From Betaproteobacteria bacterium (GTDB lineage: Bacteria; Pseudomonadota; Gammaproteobacteria; Burkholderiales; CAIKXV01): 64,000 nt of DNA. The stretch spans positions 1 through 64,000 of the forward strand of contig CANGYF010000004.1 in NCBI GenBank assembly GCA_947458265.1, read 5' to 3'. The notes beneath the pieces were generated by a model that searched no databases, was not told the DNA's origin, and saw only the letters and a program-made list of their open reading frames with translations. This document shows, piece by piece, positions 9,698-18,345 of the stretch; the stretch's first letter is position 1; the number at the start of each line of letters is the position of its first letter. The position numbers and the translations under genes are program-made.

Positions 9698-11737
9698 TTG
9701 CGCGTCCTGAATCCCACCCTGGAACACGTCTTCTCCACCGACGGTCCGCTCGCCCGCGCGGTACCCGGATATCGGCCCCGTCCCGGGCAGGTCGAACTCG
9801 CCGACGCGATCGCGCGCACGCTGGACAGCAACGGCGTGCTCGTCGCCGAGGCGGGCACTGGTACCGGCAAGACGTTCGCCTACCTGGTGCCGGCACTGTT
9901 GTCCGGTGCCAAGGTCATCATCTCGACCGGCACGAAGACGCTGCAGGACCAGCTGTTCGACCGCGACCTGCCGCTGGTGCGCGCGGCGCTCAACGTGCCG
10001 GTGTCGGTGGCGCTGCTCAAGGGGCGGTCGAACTACGTCTGCCATTACCACCTTGCCCGCAATGCGCGCGAGGGGCTGTTCGGAAACGCGCAGGACGTGC
10101 GCCACTTCCGCGAGATCGAGCGCTTCGCGGCGACCAGCAAGTCGGGCGACCGCAGCGAGCTGGCCTCGGTACCGGACAACGCGTCGGCATGGGCGATGGC
10201 CACCTCGACCCGCGAGAACTGCCTGGGTGCCGAATGCCCGCAGTTCCAGCAGTGCTTCGTGATGGAGGCGCGGCGCAACGCGCTCGCGGCCGACCTGGTG
10301 GTCGTCAACCACCACCTGTTCTTCGCCGATGTTGCCCTGCGCGACACCGGCTTCGCTGAACTGCTGCCAGCCTGCGAGGCAGTGATCTTCGACGAGGCGC
10401 ATGCGCTTCCCGACACCGCGAGCATGTTCTTCGGCGAATCGGTGTCCACGTCGCAGCTGCTCGACCTCGCGCGCGACACCCGGGCCGAGGCCCTGGCCGG
10501 TGCACGCGACTACGCACCGCTGCCAGTCGCGGCCGGTGCGGTCGAGAAGGCGGCACGCGACCTGAGGCTGGCGGTACGCGAGGATTCCGGTCGGTTGACG
10601 CTGCGCCTGCTGCGCGAGCGTGCCAGCTTCATGCCGGCGCTCGAGCACCTGATTGCGTCGATCGAGTCGCTCGGCAGCCACCTCGCGGACCAGGCCGAAC
10701 GCAGCGAGGGGCTGGGCAAGTGCGCCGAGCGCTGCGACGAACTGTTCCGCCGGCTCTCTCGGTGGCATGCGCAGGCGGTGGCCGAAGCCGCGGCCGCGCC
10801 GCAACAGGCGCTGGTTGCCCGGCGCGCGACCGGGCAGCCAGCGGCAGAGGACGCCGCCACCGATCCGGACCAGGATGCGGGCTGGGTGCTCTGGGGCGAG
10901 ACCTTCGCCCAGTCGCTGCAGCTGCATGCGACGCCGCTGTCGATCGCGCGCATCTTCCGCCAGCAGCTCGGCGGCAATGGCGGCCATCCGAAGGCCTGGG
11001 TGTTCACCTCGGCGACCCTTTCGATCGAGGGCGATTTCAGCCACTACGCCGGCGCGCTCGGGCTGGCCGATGCCGAGTGTGCCAGCTGGCCCAGTCCGTT
11101 CGACTTCCCGCGCCAGTCGATGCTCTACGTCCCGACCGGCATGCCGGAGCCCAACACCGCCGACTACGTGCGCGCGGTGGTGCAGGCCGCGTTGCCGGTG
11201 ATCGAGGCGTCCGGTGGGCGCGCCTTCATCCTGTGCACCAGCCTGCGCGCGATGCGCGCGGTGCACCAGTTGCTCGACGAGGCGTTCCGGCGCCGCGGGC
11301 TGATGTTCCCGCTGATGGTCCAGGGCGAAGCCTCGCGCAACGAACTGCTTGATCAGTTCCGCACGCGCGGCAACGCGGTGCTGGTGGCGAGCCATTCGTT
11401 CTGGGAGGGCGTCGACGTGCGCGGCGAAGCCCTGTCGCTGGTGGTGATCGACAAGCTGCCGTTCGCGCCGCCCGACGATCCGGTGCTGGCGGCGCGCATC
11501 GAGCACATGAACCGCAGCGGCGGCAACGCGTTCTCGCAGATCCAGTTGCCCGATGCGGCGATCACCCTCAAGCAGGGTGCCGGACGGCTGATCCGCGACG
11601 AGACCGACCGCGGCGTGCTGATGATCTGCGATCCGCGCCTGATGTCGAAGGGGTATGGACGGAAGATCCTGAAGAGCCTGCCGCCGATGAAGCTCACGCG
11701 CGAACTGGCGCCAGTGCAGGCGTTCTTCCGCGGCTGA
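9698..11737 (+). CDS. ATP-dependent DNA helicase, DinG/YoaA (XPD-like) family
   Basis: Superfamily 2 Fe-S helicase predicted to unwind 5'-overhang, forked or R-loop DNA during repair. The 679-residue product shows the Walker A GTGTGKTFAY, the motif ISTGTKTLQDQLF, a four-cysteine region (YVCHYH, then NCLGAECPQFQQC) fitting the 4Fe-4S cluster, the DEAH box FDEAHALPD, and C-terminal motifs GAGRLIRDETDRG. Closest by layout is YoaA rather than the longer DinG. The start is a TTG at 9698, the only reasonable one before the conserved FSTDGPLARAVPGYRPR, so it is moderately certain. It is transcribed divergently from rhlE across 135 bases. Confidence 0.9.
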   Translation: MRVLNPTLEHVFSTDGPLARAVPGYRPRPGQVELADAIARTLDSNGVLVAEAGTGTGKTFAYLVPALLSGAKVIISTGTKTLQDQLFDRDLPLVRAALNVPVSVALLKGRSNYVCHYHLARNAREGLFGNAQDVRHFREIERFAATSKSGDRSELASVPDNASAWAMATSTRENCLGAECPQFQQCFVMEARRNALAADLVVVNHHLFFADVALRDTGFAELLPACEAVIFDEAHALPDTASMFFGESVSTSQLLDLARDTRAEALAGARDYAPLPVAAGAVEKAARDLRLAVREDSGRLTLRLLRERASFMPALEHLIASIESLGSHLADQAERSEGLGKCAERCDELFRRLSRWHAQAVAEAAAAPQQALVARRATGQPAAEDAATDPDQDAGWVLWGETFAQSLQLHATPLSIARIFRQQLGGNGGHPKAWVFTSATLSIEGDFSHYAGALGLADAECASWPSPFDFPRQSMLYVPTGMPEPNTADYVRAVVQAALPVIEASGGRAFILCTSLRAMRAVHQLLDEAFRRRGLMFPLMVQGEASRNELLDQFRTRGNAVLVASHSFWEGVDVRGEALSLVVIDKLPFAPPDDPVLAARIEHMNRSGGNAFSQIQLPDAAITLKQGAGRLIRDETDRGVLMICDPRLMSKGYGRKILKSLPPMKLTRELAPVQAFFRG

Positions 11738-11764
11738 ACGCGGCGCCGTCGTCCGCGCCGCCGA

Positions 11765-13171
11765 TCAGTCTCCGACCCGGCTGCCGTGCAGGTCGTGCTC
11801 GTCGGACCGGGTCACCTTCACGTCGATGAAGTCGCCCGGCTTCGCGCCGCGTACCCTTGATACATGCACCCGTCCGTCGATCTCGGGCGCATCCGCCGCG
11901 CTGCGGCCGATCGCGCGCGTGCCTTCGGCTGAATCGACCAGCACCCTGACCGTGGTGCCGACCTTGCGTGCAAGCCGAGCGGCACTGATCCTGGCCTGCA
12001 CTTCCATGAACCGGGCCTGGCGCTCTTCGCGCACCTCGTCGGGCACCGGGTCGGGCAGGGCATTGGCCGCTGCGCCTTCGACCGGCGAGTAGGCGAAGCA
12101 GCCGACTCGGTCGAGCTGTGCTTCTTCGAGGAATTCGAGCAGCTGCTCGAACTCGGCCTCGGTTTCTCCGGGGAAGCCGGCGATGAACGTGCTGCGGATC
12201 GTGAGTTCAGGGCAGGCTTCGCGCCAGGCCCGGATGCGGGCGAGGTTGTTCTCGGCGCTGGCGGGGCGCTTCATCAGTTTCAGGATGCGTGGGCTTGCGT
12301 GCTGGAACGGCACGTCGAGGTAGGGCAGCACCTTGCCCTCGGCCATCAGCGGTATCACTTCGTCCACGTGCGGATACGGATAGACGTAGTGCAGCCGCAC
12401 CCAGGCCCCGAGCGAGGACATCGCCTGCACCAGCTCGGTCATCCGGGTACGCACCGGACGGCCACCCCAGAATCCGGTGCGGTACTTCACGTCGACCCCG
12501 TAGGCGGACGTGTCCTGCGAGATCACCAGCAATTCCTTCACCCCGGCGCGCACCAGGTTCTCGGCTTCCTGCAGCACGTCTCCGACGGGCCGCGAAACCA
12601 GGTCGCCGCGCATCGACGGGATGATGCAGAAGGTGCAGCGATGGTTGCAGCCCTCCGAGATCTTCACGTACGCGTAGTGCCGGGGCGTGAGCCGTATGCC
12701 CTGCGGTGGCACCAGGTCGCTGAACGGGTCGTGCGGGCGGGGCAGGTGCTCGTGCACCGCCTGCATCACCTCGTCGGTGGCATGCGGCCCGGTGACGGCG
12801 AGCAGGTTCGGGAAGTTGTCGCGCACCACGCTGCCCTTGGCGCCGAGGCAACCGGTGACGATCACCTTGCCGTTCTCCGCCAGCGCCTCGCCGATGGCGT
12901 CCAGCGATTCCTCGACGGCGGCGTCGATGAAGCCGCAGGTGTTCACGATCACCATGTCGGACCCGGCATAGTCGGGCGAGATCGTGTAGCCCTCGGCGCG
13001 GAGCTGGGTCAGGATGCGTTCCGAGTCGACCAGCGCCTTCGGGCAGCCGAGGGACACGAAGCCGACGCGGGGAACGGCGGGCGAGGGCGCTGGCGCGCCG
13101 TCGGCCTTGCCCCTGGAACGGGCGCGATCTGCACCACCGGCCGGGCCGGGGCGCCCTGCTGCGGGCGGCAA
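11765..13171 (-). CDS. rimO: Ribosomal protein S12 methylthiotransferase RimO
   Basis: Radical SAM enzyme that adds a methylthio group to the conserved Asp of ribosomal protein S12. The 468-residue product has the three N-terminal cluster cysteines ([23 protein letters not shown]), the radical SAM motif CNHRCTFC, and a C-terminal TRAM domain (from about residue 400, ending in [14 protein letters not shown]). The first 33 residues are Ala/Pro/Arg-rich and not part of the family core, so a later start is possible, but no alternative ATG lies before the core. It ends four bases past the phaR-proximal gap and belongs to the rimO-phaR neighbourhood common in betaproteobacteria. Confidence 0.94.
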   Translation of the reverse strand: MPPAAGRPGPAGGADRARSRGKADGAPAPSPAVPRVGFVSLGCPKALVDSERILTQLRAEGYTISPDYAGSDMVIVNTCGFIDAAVEESLDAIGEALAENGKVIVTGCLGAKGSVVRDNFPNLLAVTGPHATDEVMQAVHEHLPRPHDPFSDLVPPQGIRLTPRHYAYVKISEGCNHRCTFCIIPSMRGDLVSRPVGDVLQEAENLVRAGVKELLVISQDTSAYGVDVKYRTGFWGGRPVRTRMTELVQAMSSLGAWVRLHYVYPYPHVDEVIPLMAEGKVLPYLDVPFQHASPRILKLMKRPASAENNLARIRAWREACPELTIRSTFIAGFPGETEAEFEQLLEFLEEAQLDRVGCFAYSPVEGAAANALPDPVPDEVREERQARFMEVQARISAARLARKVGTTVRVLVDSAEGTRAIGRSAADAPEIDGRVHVSRVRGAKPGDFIDVKVTRSDEHDLHGSRVGD

Positions 13172-13174
13172 CGC

Positions 13175-13741
13175 CTACTTCTCTTCCGGCTTGCTGCCGG
13201 AAGCGCCGCCGAAGCCGGGGAAGGGGAAGCCACTGAACATGTTCTGGGTCTGTTTCTGCATCTGCTGCTGCATGTCGACGAACATCTTGGCGCTTTGTTC
13301 GAGGTAGCCGCTCATGAGGCTCTGCACAGCCGGGCCCTGCATCTTGACGATCTGGTTCCAGGCCTCGGTGTTGACCATCGGGTTGCTGCCGTAGAGCGAA
13401 CGCGACTGGTCCTGCAACTGCTGCTGGATGCCCATGAACGTCTGGATGTTCTTCTCGAGGTAGCTACCCATCATGCCCTGCATCGCATTGCCGTAGAAGC
13501 GGATCATCTGCGACAGCATGTCGGAGGAGAACATGGGTGCCTCGCTGTTCTCCTCGTCGAGGATGATCTGCAGAAGGATGTTGCGGGTCAGGTCGTCGTT
13601 CGTCTTTGCATCGATGACCTGGAACGGCGTCTGCTCCAGGACCAGCTGCTTCACGTTCGCCAGCGTGATGTAGGTGCTGGTGGCGGTGTCGTAGAGACGG
13701 CGGTTCGGGTACTTCTTGATGATGCGCGGCGTGTCGCTCAT
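13175..13741 (-). CDS. phaR: Polyhydroxyalkanoate synthesis repressor PhaR
   Basis: DNA- and PHB-binding regulator that represses phasin (and often its own) transcription until PHB granules titrate it. The 188-residue protein begins with the PHB/PHA accumulation DNA-binding domain (IIKKYPNRRLYDT ... ITLANVKQLV), followed by the PHB-binding part (about 65-150) and a Gln/Met-rich tail. Length agrees with family members such as that of Cupriavidus. It lies three bases upstream of rimO in the same direction and divergent from phasin, so the 232-base gap is the obvious place for its operator. High confidence. Confidence 0.95.
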   Translation of the reverse strand: MSDTPRIIKKYPNRRLYDTATSTYITLANVKQLVLEQTPFQVIDAKTNDDLTRNILLQIILDEENSEAPMFSSDMLSQMIRFYGNAMQGMMGSYLEKNIQTFMGIQQQLQDQSRSLYGSNPMVNTEAWNQIVKMQGPAVQSLMSGYLEQSAKMFVDMQQQMQKQTQNMFSGFPFPGFGGASGSKPEEK

Positions 13742-13900
13742 TGTCCCTTTTTCCCTCGTCCGGCTGTTTCAACGGTAGCGTTCGGTACTGCGGTGACAGT
13801 ATGCACCTGTTCGCCGTTGTGCCACTCGGACGGCGGATCGGGCATGATTCCAGCGTGCGTTCCATCGTACGCTGCCCGCTGAGTGGGAAGCGTCAGGCTC

Positions 13901-13919
13901 GGCATGGCTGCTGCATGCC
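13901..13919. promoter_or_regulatory. Candidate PhaR operator upstream of phasin
   Basis: GGCATGGCTGCTGCATGCC is an imperfect palindrome (arms ggcatg/catgcc, centre gctgctg) 55 bases before the phasin ATG and about 160 bases before phaR. Known PhaR sites are TGC-rich inverted sequences. The assignment rests on position and composition only; no promoter elements were identified with confidence. Confidence 0.35.
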
Positions 13920-13973
13920 CTCCGGGGGCGCGGATTCTAATGGATTTCCACCGATTCATGGAGGCTGCGACCG

Positions 13974-14522
13974 ATGACCCGCCCCACCTCGCCAGAGGAC
14001 CTGATGAAGCTTCAGCAGGAAAGCCTGGCCGCCGCGGTGCGCTTCGCCCAGCTGACCGTAGAAGCTTCGCAGAAGCTGCTCGGTGTACAGCTCGATGCCG
14101 CCCGGCATGCGGTCGAGGCGGGCACCCGGAACATCGATGCGCTGTCGAAGGTGACGACGCCGGAAGACGCGGTTGCGCTGCGCGCCGAGCTGGCCGAGCA
14201 GGCGGTCCAGCAGGCACTGGACTATTCCGAGAGCGTCTACTCGGTCGCTGCGGAGCTGCAGGACCGGTTCGGCAAGCTGGTCGAGGAGCGCATGGGGGCC
14301 GCCACGTCCGACCTGGAGGGTACGATGGCGAAGCTCCTCGACGCCGCCCCACCAGGTGCTGCCGCGGCGGCTGACGCCGTCCGGCACGCGATGCTCGCGA
14401 GCCAGTCGGCCTTCCAGGACATGACCCGTACCAGCCGCCAGATGTCCGAACTCGCCCGCTCGGGCGTGAAGGCAGCCAGCGACGCGACTGTCGCCGCGGC
14501 GAAGGCTGCCCGCAAGCGGTGA
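13974..14522 (+). CDS. phaP: Phasin (PHB granule-associated protein)
   Basis: Phasins coat polyhydroxybutyrate granules and control their number and size. The 182-residue product is almost wholly amphipathic helix, rich in Ala, Glu and Gln, with the phasin_2-type heptad pattern (LTVEASQKLLGVQLDAAR; ALDYSESVYSVAAELQ) and a Lys/Arg-rich end (KAARKR). There are no cysteines and no membrane segments. A GGAGG ribosome site stands about eight bases before the ATG. It is divergent from phaR, which probably represses it, and convergent with phaB across a 372-base gap filled with two palindromic elements. The family call is strong; paralogue number elsewhere is unknown. Confidence 0.9.
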   Translation: MTRPTSPEDLMKLQQESLAAAVRFAQLTVEASQKLLGVQLDAARHAVEAGTRNIDALSKVTTPEDAVALRAELAEQAVQQALDYSESVYSVAAELQDRFGKLVEERMGAATSDLEGTMAKLLDAAPPGAAAAADAVRHAMLASQSAFQDMTRTSRQMSELARSGVKAASDATVAAAKAARKR

Positions 14523-14549
14523 GCGTTTGGCGCGGTTGAGGTGCCTGGA

Positions 14550-14654
14550 CACGCGCATCGGGTTGCCGGTTCCGCTCGTGTCCCCCGCCTTCAGGCGCTC
14601 CCGCGCCTGAAGGCTCCTCCTTTACCTCGCTCCACCGGCAACCCGATGCGCGTG
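14550..14654 (+). repeat. Nested palindromic element, copy 1
   Basis: Perfect 21-base outer inverted repeat (14550-14570 with 14634-14654). Inside are the 19-base core TCCGCTCGTGTCCCCCGCC (14571-14589), an inner hairpin with 9-base arms (14590-14598/14603-14611, loop TCCC), and a 22-base core (14612-14633) containing CCTCCTTTACC. Both cores are identical to those of copies 2 and 3. The element begins 27 bases after the phasin stop codon. No U-tract follows, so it is not an ordinary intrinsic terminator. In the stretch 14655-14765 between copies 1 and 2 only a weak inverted repeat (ACCACCGT/ACGGTGGT) was seen and no gene. Confidence 0.85.
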
Positions 14655-14765
14655 CCATACCACCACCGTGCCTTGGGGAGAGTAGGGGGGCTGGTGCGGG
14701 GGCACCTGCGGATCGTCACTGCAAGACGGTGGTACGTCCTCCGCCCCCACCCCGGCGCCTGCGCT

Positions 14766-14876
14766 GATCGAGGAGAGGGGACACCTTGCGGAGCGAGGTA
14801 AAGGAGGAGCCGCCGGGCGCGCTCGCGCCCGGCGGCGGGGGACACGAGCGGAGCAAGGTGTCCCCTCTCCTCGATC
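14766..14876 (-). repeat. Nested palindromic element, copy 2 (inverted)
   Basis: Same element as copy 1 in the opposite orientation. Perfect 24-base outer inverted repeat (14766-14789 with 14853-14876), 22-base core (14790-14811, carrying TAAAGGAGGAG on the + strand), inner hairpin with 9-base arms (14812-14820/14825-14833, loop GCTC), and 19-base core (14834-14852). It ends 18 bases beyond the phaB stop codon, so phaB transcripts read it in the same sense as phasin transcripts read copy 1. Outer arms differ from copy 1 throughout, yet remain fully self-complementary. Confidence 0.85.
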
Positions 14877-14894
14877 CGACCAGGCCCGCCTCCA

Positions 14895-15638
14895 CTACGA
14901 CATGTGCTGCCCACCATTGATCGCGATGTTCGACCCCGTCACGAACGCCGCCTCTTCCGAGCACAGGTAGGCCACGAGTCCCGCGACTTCCTCCGGCTTG
15001 CCCAGTCGGCCCATCGGGATCTGCGGCACGATCTTGGTGTCGAGCACGTCCTTCGGGATCGCCATCACCATCTTGGTGCCGATATAGCCCGGCGAGATCG
15101 TGTTCACGGTCACGCCCTTGCGCGCCACCTCGAGTGCGAGCGCCTTGGTGAAGCCATGCATGCCGGCCTTGGCCGCTGAGTAGTTGGTCTGGCCGAACGC
15201 GCCTTTCTGGCCGTTCACCGACGAGATGTTCACCACCCGACCCCAGCCGCGGTCGACCATGCCGTCGACCACCGGCTTGCACATGTTGAACACGCTGTCG
15301 AGGTTGGTCTGGAGAACGGTGTCCCAGTCGACCTTGCCCATCTTCTTGAAGGTCATGTCGCGGGTGATGCCGGCATTGTTGACCAGCACGTCGATCGGGC
15401 CCACGTCGGCCATCACCTTGGCGCAACCGGCGGCGCAGGACTCGAAATCGGACACGTCGATCTGCACCGCATAGATCTCGTGTCCCTTCGCCTTCATCTC
15501 TTCCAGCCAGCCTGCCGCTTTCGTGTTGCCCGGCGAATAGCTGACCACCACCTTGTCGCCCATGTTCGAGAGCTTGGTCGCGATCGCTTCGCCCAGCCCG
15601 CCCATGCCACCGGTCACCAGTGCCACTCTCTGCGTCAT
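14895..15638 (-). CDS. phaB: Acetoacetyl-CoA reductase
   Basis: NADPH-dependent SDR that reduces acetoacetyl-CoA to (R)-3-hydroxybutyryl-CoA, the monomer for PHB. The 247-residue product has the cofactor motif TGGMGGLGEA, NNAGITRD, and the catalytic Ser/Tyr/Lys in NISSVNGQ ... NYSAAKAG. It ends in the family C-terminus NGGQHMS, as in Cupriavidus PhaB. The ATG at 15638 is preceded by a purine-rich GGAGGACC ribosome site. It sits downstream of phaC on the same strand, 266 bases apart, and has no neighbouring phaA thiolase, so acetoacetyl-CoA must come from a thiolase encoded elsewhere. Confidence 0.95.
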   Translation of the reverse strand: MTQRVALVTGGMGGLGEAIATKLSNMGDKVVVSYSPGNTKAAGWLEEMKAKGHEIYAVQIDVSDFESCAAGCAKVMADVGPIDVLVNNAGITRDMTFKKMGKVDWDTVLQTNLDSVFNMCKPVVDGMVDRGWGRVVNISSVNGQKGAFGQTNYSAAKAGMHGFTKALALEVARKGVTVNTISPGYIGTKMVMAIPKDVLDTKIVPQIPMGRLGKPEEVAGLVAYLCSEEAAFVTGSNIAINGGQHMS

Positions 15639-15806
15639 ACGGTCCTCCGTTGCCTTCGTTGATCAATGGATCCTTCGCCCGACCTTGTCCGGACCTGCGC
15701 CGGATCGCATCGCAACCCCGATGGCCGCCTCTGGAACGAGCCGCACGGTAACGACGTATCGTGACGAAGATGTTAACCCAAGCCCTCGCGGGCTCCGGCG
15801 AAAACC

Positions 15807-15822
15807 GCTGCTGCGAAGCAGC
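15807..15822. promoter_or_regulatory. Candidate PhaR-type inverted repeat upstream of phaB
   Basis: GCTGCTGCGAAGCAGC (arms gctgct/agcagc) lies about 170 bases upstream of the phaB start and 80 bases past the phaC stop. It resembles the CTGC-n-GCAG type of PhaR site described for Paracoccus. It could equally be a plain hairpin between phaC and phaB. No separate gene is seen in the 266-base gap. Confidence 0.25.
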
Positions 15823-15904
15823 AAGCGTGCCAGCGTGACGTCCTGCGCTCGCGGCCGTATCCCGTCCGGTCAGCCGGCGGGCATGCAGCGGCACGGCCCG
15901 CGAC

Positions 15905-17587
15905 TCAGCGTTCCAGTACGTAGCGTCCGGGCGCGCGGTCCAGCGGCGGATGGTCGGGATCGGCGTCGATGTCCGGGGCATCGATACGGCGGCCGGAACG
16001 CTTCCTGAGCCACGCGGCCCAGTGCATCCACCAGCTGCCTTCGTGACGGCTGGCCGCGGCCAGCCAGTCCTCGGATGTCCTGGTGCGCGCGGGGGTGCCT
16101 GCGCTGCCGCTGGCGGCGAAGAAATGCCGGCGGTTCTTCGAGGCCGGGTTCACCACGCCGGCGATATGGCCGCTGGCCGCCAGCACGAACTCCCGGCTGC
16201 CGCGCAGCAGGCCGCGCGCCAGCCATGCGGTGCGCCAGGGCACGATATGGTCTTCTTCGGCGGCCAGCAGGTACCAGGCGGTGCGGATCCGGCGCAGGTC
16301 GATCGGCAGGCCGTCGAGCTGGACGCGGCCGGGGTGCCGCAGGTTGTTCTCGAAGTACATCTGGCGCAGGTACCACGCATAGAGGACGCCGGGCAGGCTG
16401 GTGCCGTCGCTGTTCCAGTAGAGCAGGTCGAACGGCTCGGGCGCCTTGCCCTTGAGCCAGTGGTCCACCACGAAGCGCCAGATCAGGTCGTTCGCCCGCA
16501 GGCTGGCGAACGTGAACGCCAGGTCGCGTCCGCTCATCACGGCCGGTGCCGCAGCCGGGTCGAACCGGCGCTCGCAGGCCTCGACATAGTCGCGGTCGAT
16601 GTAGACGCCGATGTCTCCGACGTCGCTGAAGTCGAGCATGGTGGCGAGCAGGGTGGTCGATGCAGCGGGATGCTCGCCGCGCGCTGCAGCCAGCGCTAGC
16701 GCGGTCGACAGCAGGGTGCCGCCGACGCAGAAGCCCAGGGCATTGACCTGGGCGCTGCCCGATACCTGGCGCGCGATCGCGATCGATTCCAGTACGCCAC
16801 GCTGCGCATAATCTTCCCAGCGCAGGTGGCCGAGTTCCGCCGGTGCATTGCGCCAGGACAGGATGTACACGTCGAAGCCCTGTTCGAGCGCGAAGCGCAC
16901 GAAGGAGTTGCCCGGCTGCAGGTCGAGAATGTAGTACTTGTTGATGAACGGCGGCACGATCACCAGCGGCCGCGCATGCACCTTCGGCCCGGCTGGCCGG
17001 TAGTGGATCAGTTCGACGATCTCGTTGCGATGTATGACTGCGCCCGGCGTCGTCGCGAGGTTGCGGCCGACCTCGAACGCCTGTTCGTCGGTCATGGTGA
17101 GTGCGCCGCGCCGGGTGTCTTCGGCGGCACGCTGCAGGCCGCGCGCGAGGCTCTCGCCGTTGCTGCGCGCCGCCAGTTCCAGCACCTCCGGATTGGTCGG
17201 CACGAAGTTGGCGGGCGACATCGACTCGATCCACTGGCGCAGGAAGAAGCGCGCGTGGCGATCGTCCGCAGGGGCGAGTGCCGCCGCCTCGATCGTACGT
17301 TCCAGCCAGCGCTCGTTCAGCAGCTGTGCCTGGCGCAGGTACTCGAACCAGGGATGCGATTGCCAGGCCGGCGCGTTGAACCGCCGGTCGCGCGCGGCCA
17401 GCGCCTGCAGTTCCGGGTCGGGAGCGACCTGCGACGGTTGCCCGATCATCGACTGCCAGAGCGCGAGATGGCGCTCGGTGAGTTCGCGACCGAGCGCCTG
17501 CCAGGTGCCGGGGCTGCGTTCCAGGGCTGAGGCGAGCGTTGCCCAGGCGCGTGCGATCGCCGGCGGCTGGTTCAAGCGTCCCTCCAT
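15905..17587 (-). CDS. phaC: Class I poly(3-hydroxyalkanoate) synthase
   Basis: Polymerises (R)-3-hydroxybutyryl-CoA into PHB on the granule surface. The 560-residue protein has an N-terminal PhaC_N domain (about 85-255; FVPTNPEVLE, PPFINKYYILDL) and an alpha/beta-hydrolase part. The lipase-like box is GFCVGG with nucleophile C287, and D446 (EEDHIVPW) and H474 (SGHIAG) complete the triad. Size fits class I enzymes. The start at 17587 overlaps pgeF by 16 bases, which suggests translational coupling within a rluD-pgeF-phaC unit. The open frame extends much further upstream, but that part is the shadow of pgeF. Confidence 0.95.
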   Translation of the reverse strand: MEGRLNQPPAIARAWATLASALERSPGTWQALGRELTERHLALWQSMIGQPSQVAPDPELQALAARDRRFNAPAWQSHPWFEYLRQAQLLNERWLERTIEAAALAPADDRHARFFLRQWIESMSPANFVPTNPEVLELAARSNGESLARGLQRAAEDTRRGALTMTDEQAFEVGRNLATTPGAVIHRNEIVELIHYRPAGPKVHARPLVIVPPFINKYYILDLQPGNSFVRFALEQGFDVYILSWRNAPAELGHLRWEDYAQRGVLESIAIARQVSGSAQVNALGFCVGGTLLSTALALAAARGEHPAASTTLLATMLDFSDVGDIGVYIDRDYVEACERRFDPAAAPAVMSGRDLAFTFASLRANDLIWRFVVDHWLKGKAPEPFDLLYWNSDGTSLPGVLYAWYLRQMYFENNLRHPGRVQLDGLPIDLRRIRTAWYLLAAEEDHIVPWRTAWLARGLLRGSREFVLAASGHIAGVVNPASKNRRHFFAASGSAGTPARTRTSEDWLAAASRHEGSWWMHWAAWLRKRSGRRIDAPDIDADPDHPPLDRAPGRYVLER

Positions 17588-18345
17588 ACCAGCGCCGCCA
17601 TCCGCCCGGTGACCTTGTCGCGCCGATAGGAGAAAAAGCGTCCGGGGTCCGATACCGTGCACAGGCCGCCGCCATGGACGCGCTCGATCCCCGCCCGGGC
17701 GAGCCGGCGTCGGCCGAGCAGGAACAGGTCGGCATGCCACTTGCCGGGAACCGACGGCAAAGGCTCGAAGGCGATCGCATCGGACGGGTCGACCGCCAGG
17801 AAGGCGTCGCGCACGTCGTCGCCGACCTCGAACGCGTCCGGCCCGATCGCCGGCCCGAGCCAGGCGATCATGCGCTGCGCGTCGATGCCGATCGCAGCCA
17901 GCGTGTTCTCGATCGCCCCGCCAGACAGCCCGCGCCAGCCGCAGTGCACGGCGCCGATCCGCCGCCCGTCGTCGCTGCACAGCAGTACCGGCATGCAGTC
18001 TGCGATCATCACCGTGCACACGGTCCGCTCGCGGTCGGTGAACGATGCGTCCGCTTCGGGTGGTGCCTCGATGGCATGGGCAGCTACCACCCGGCTGCCG
18101 TGCACCTGCTGCAGCCAGCGCGCCGGCCCGGGCAGCAGCGCATCGAGTCGGCGACGGTTCTCTGCCACTGCAGCCGGATCGTCGCCGGCGCGCACGCCGA
18201 GGTTCAGCGATCGGTGCGGCCCGGTGCTGACGCCGCCGCCGCGGGTGGTGACCAGGGCACGCACGCCCGCCGGCGCTGGCCAGTCGGGCACGATCAGGTC
18301 GGAGGCCGGGATCGCGTCCGGGCCGGCGGGATCGGGATCGTTCAT
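17572..18345 (-). CDS. pgeF: Peptidoglycan editing factor PgeF (YfiH, multicopper polyphenol oxidase/laccase family)
   Basis: PgeF removes wrongly incorporated L-Ser from peptidoglycan precursors. Homologues were earlier called laccases and some show purine nucleoside activity. The 257-residue product shows the metal-site residues of the family: QQVHGSRV, ADCMPVLLC and AVHCGWRG, plus the C-terminal RFFSYRRDKVTGRMAALVW. The ATG at 18345 overlaps the rluD stop (ATGA). It lies between rluD and phaC, as in many betaproteobacteria. The frame is open a long way upstream but that region is antisense/shadow to rluD. Confidence 0.92.
   Translation of the reverse strand: MNDPDPAGPDAIPASDLIVPDWPAPAGVRALVTTRGGGVSTGPHRSLNLGVRAGDDPAAVAENRRRLDALLPGPARWLQQVHGSRVVAAHAIEAPPEADASFTDRERTVCTVMIADCMPVLLCSDDGRRIGAVHCGWRGLSGGAIENTLAAIGIDAQRMIAWLGPAIGPDAFEVGDDVRDAFLAVDPSDAIAFEPLPSVPGKWHADLFLLGRRRLARAGIERVHGGGLCTVSDPGRFFSYRRDKVTGRMAALVWRDA

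Noticed and set aside
14655..14765. Possible fourth, degenerate copy of the palindromic element
   Set aside because: Only an 8-base inverted repeat (ACCACCGT/ACGGTGGT) was found and neither core is present.
14550..14876. CRISPR array or ordinary intrinsic terminator
   Set aside because: There are no regularly spaced direct repeats, and no U-tract follows either palindrome.
15781..15795. Short AGCCC/GGGCT hairpin upstream of phaB
   Set aside because: Arms are very short and no U-tract or promoter feature accompanies it.
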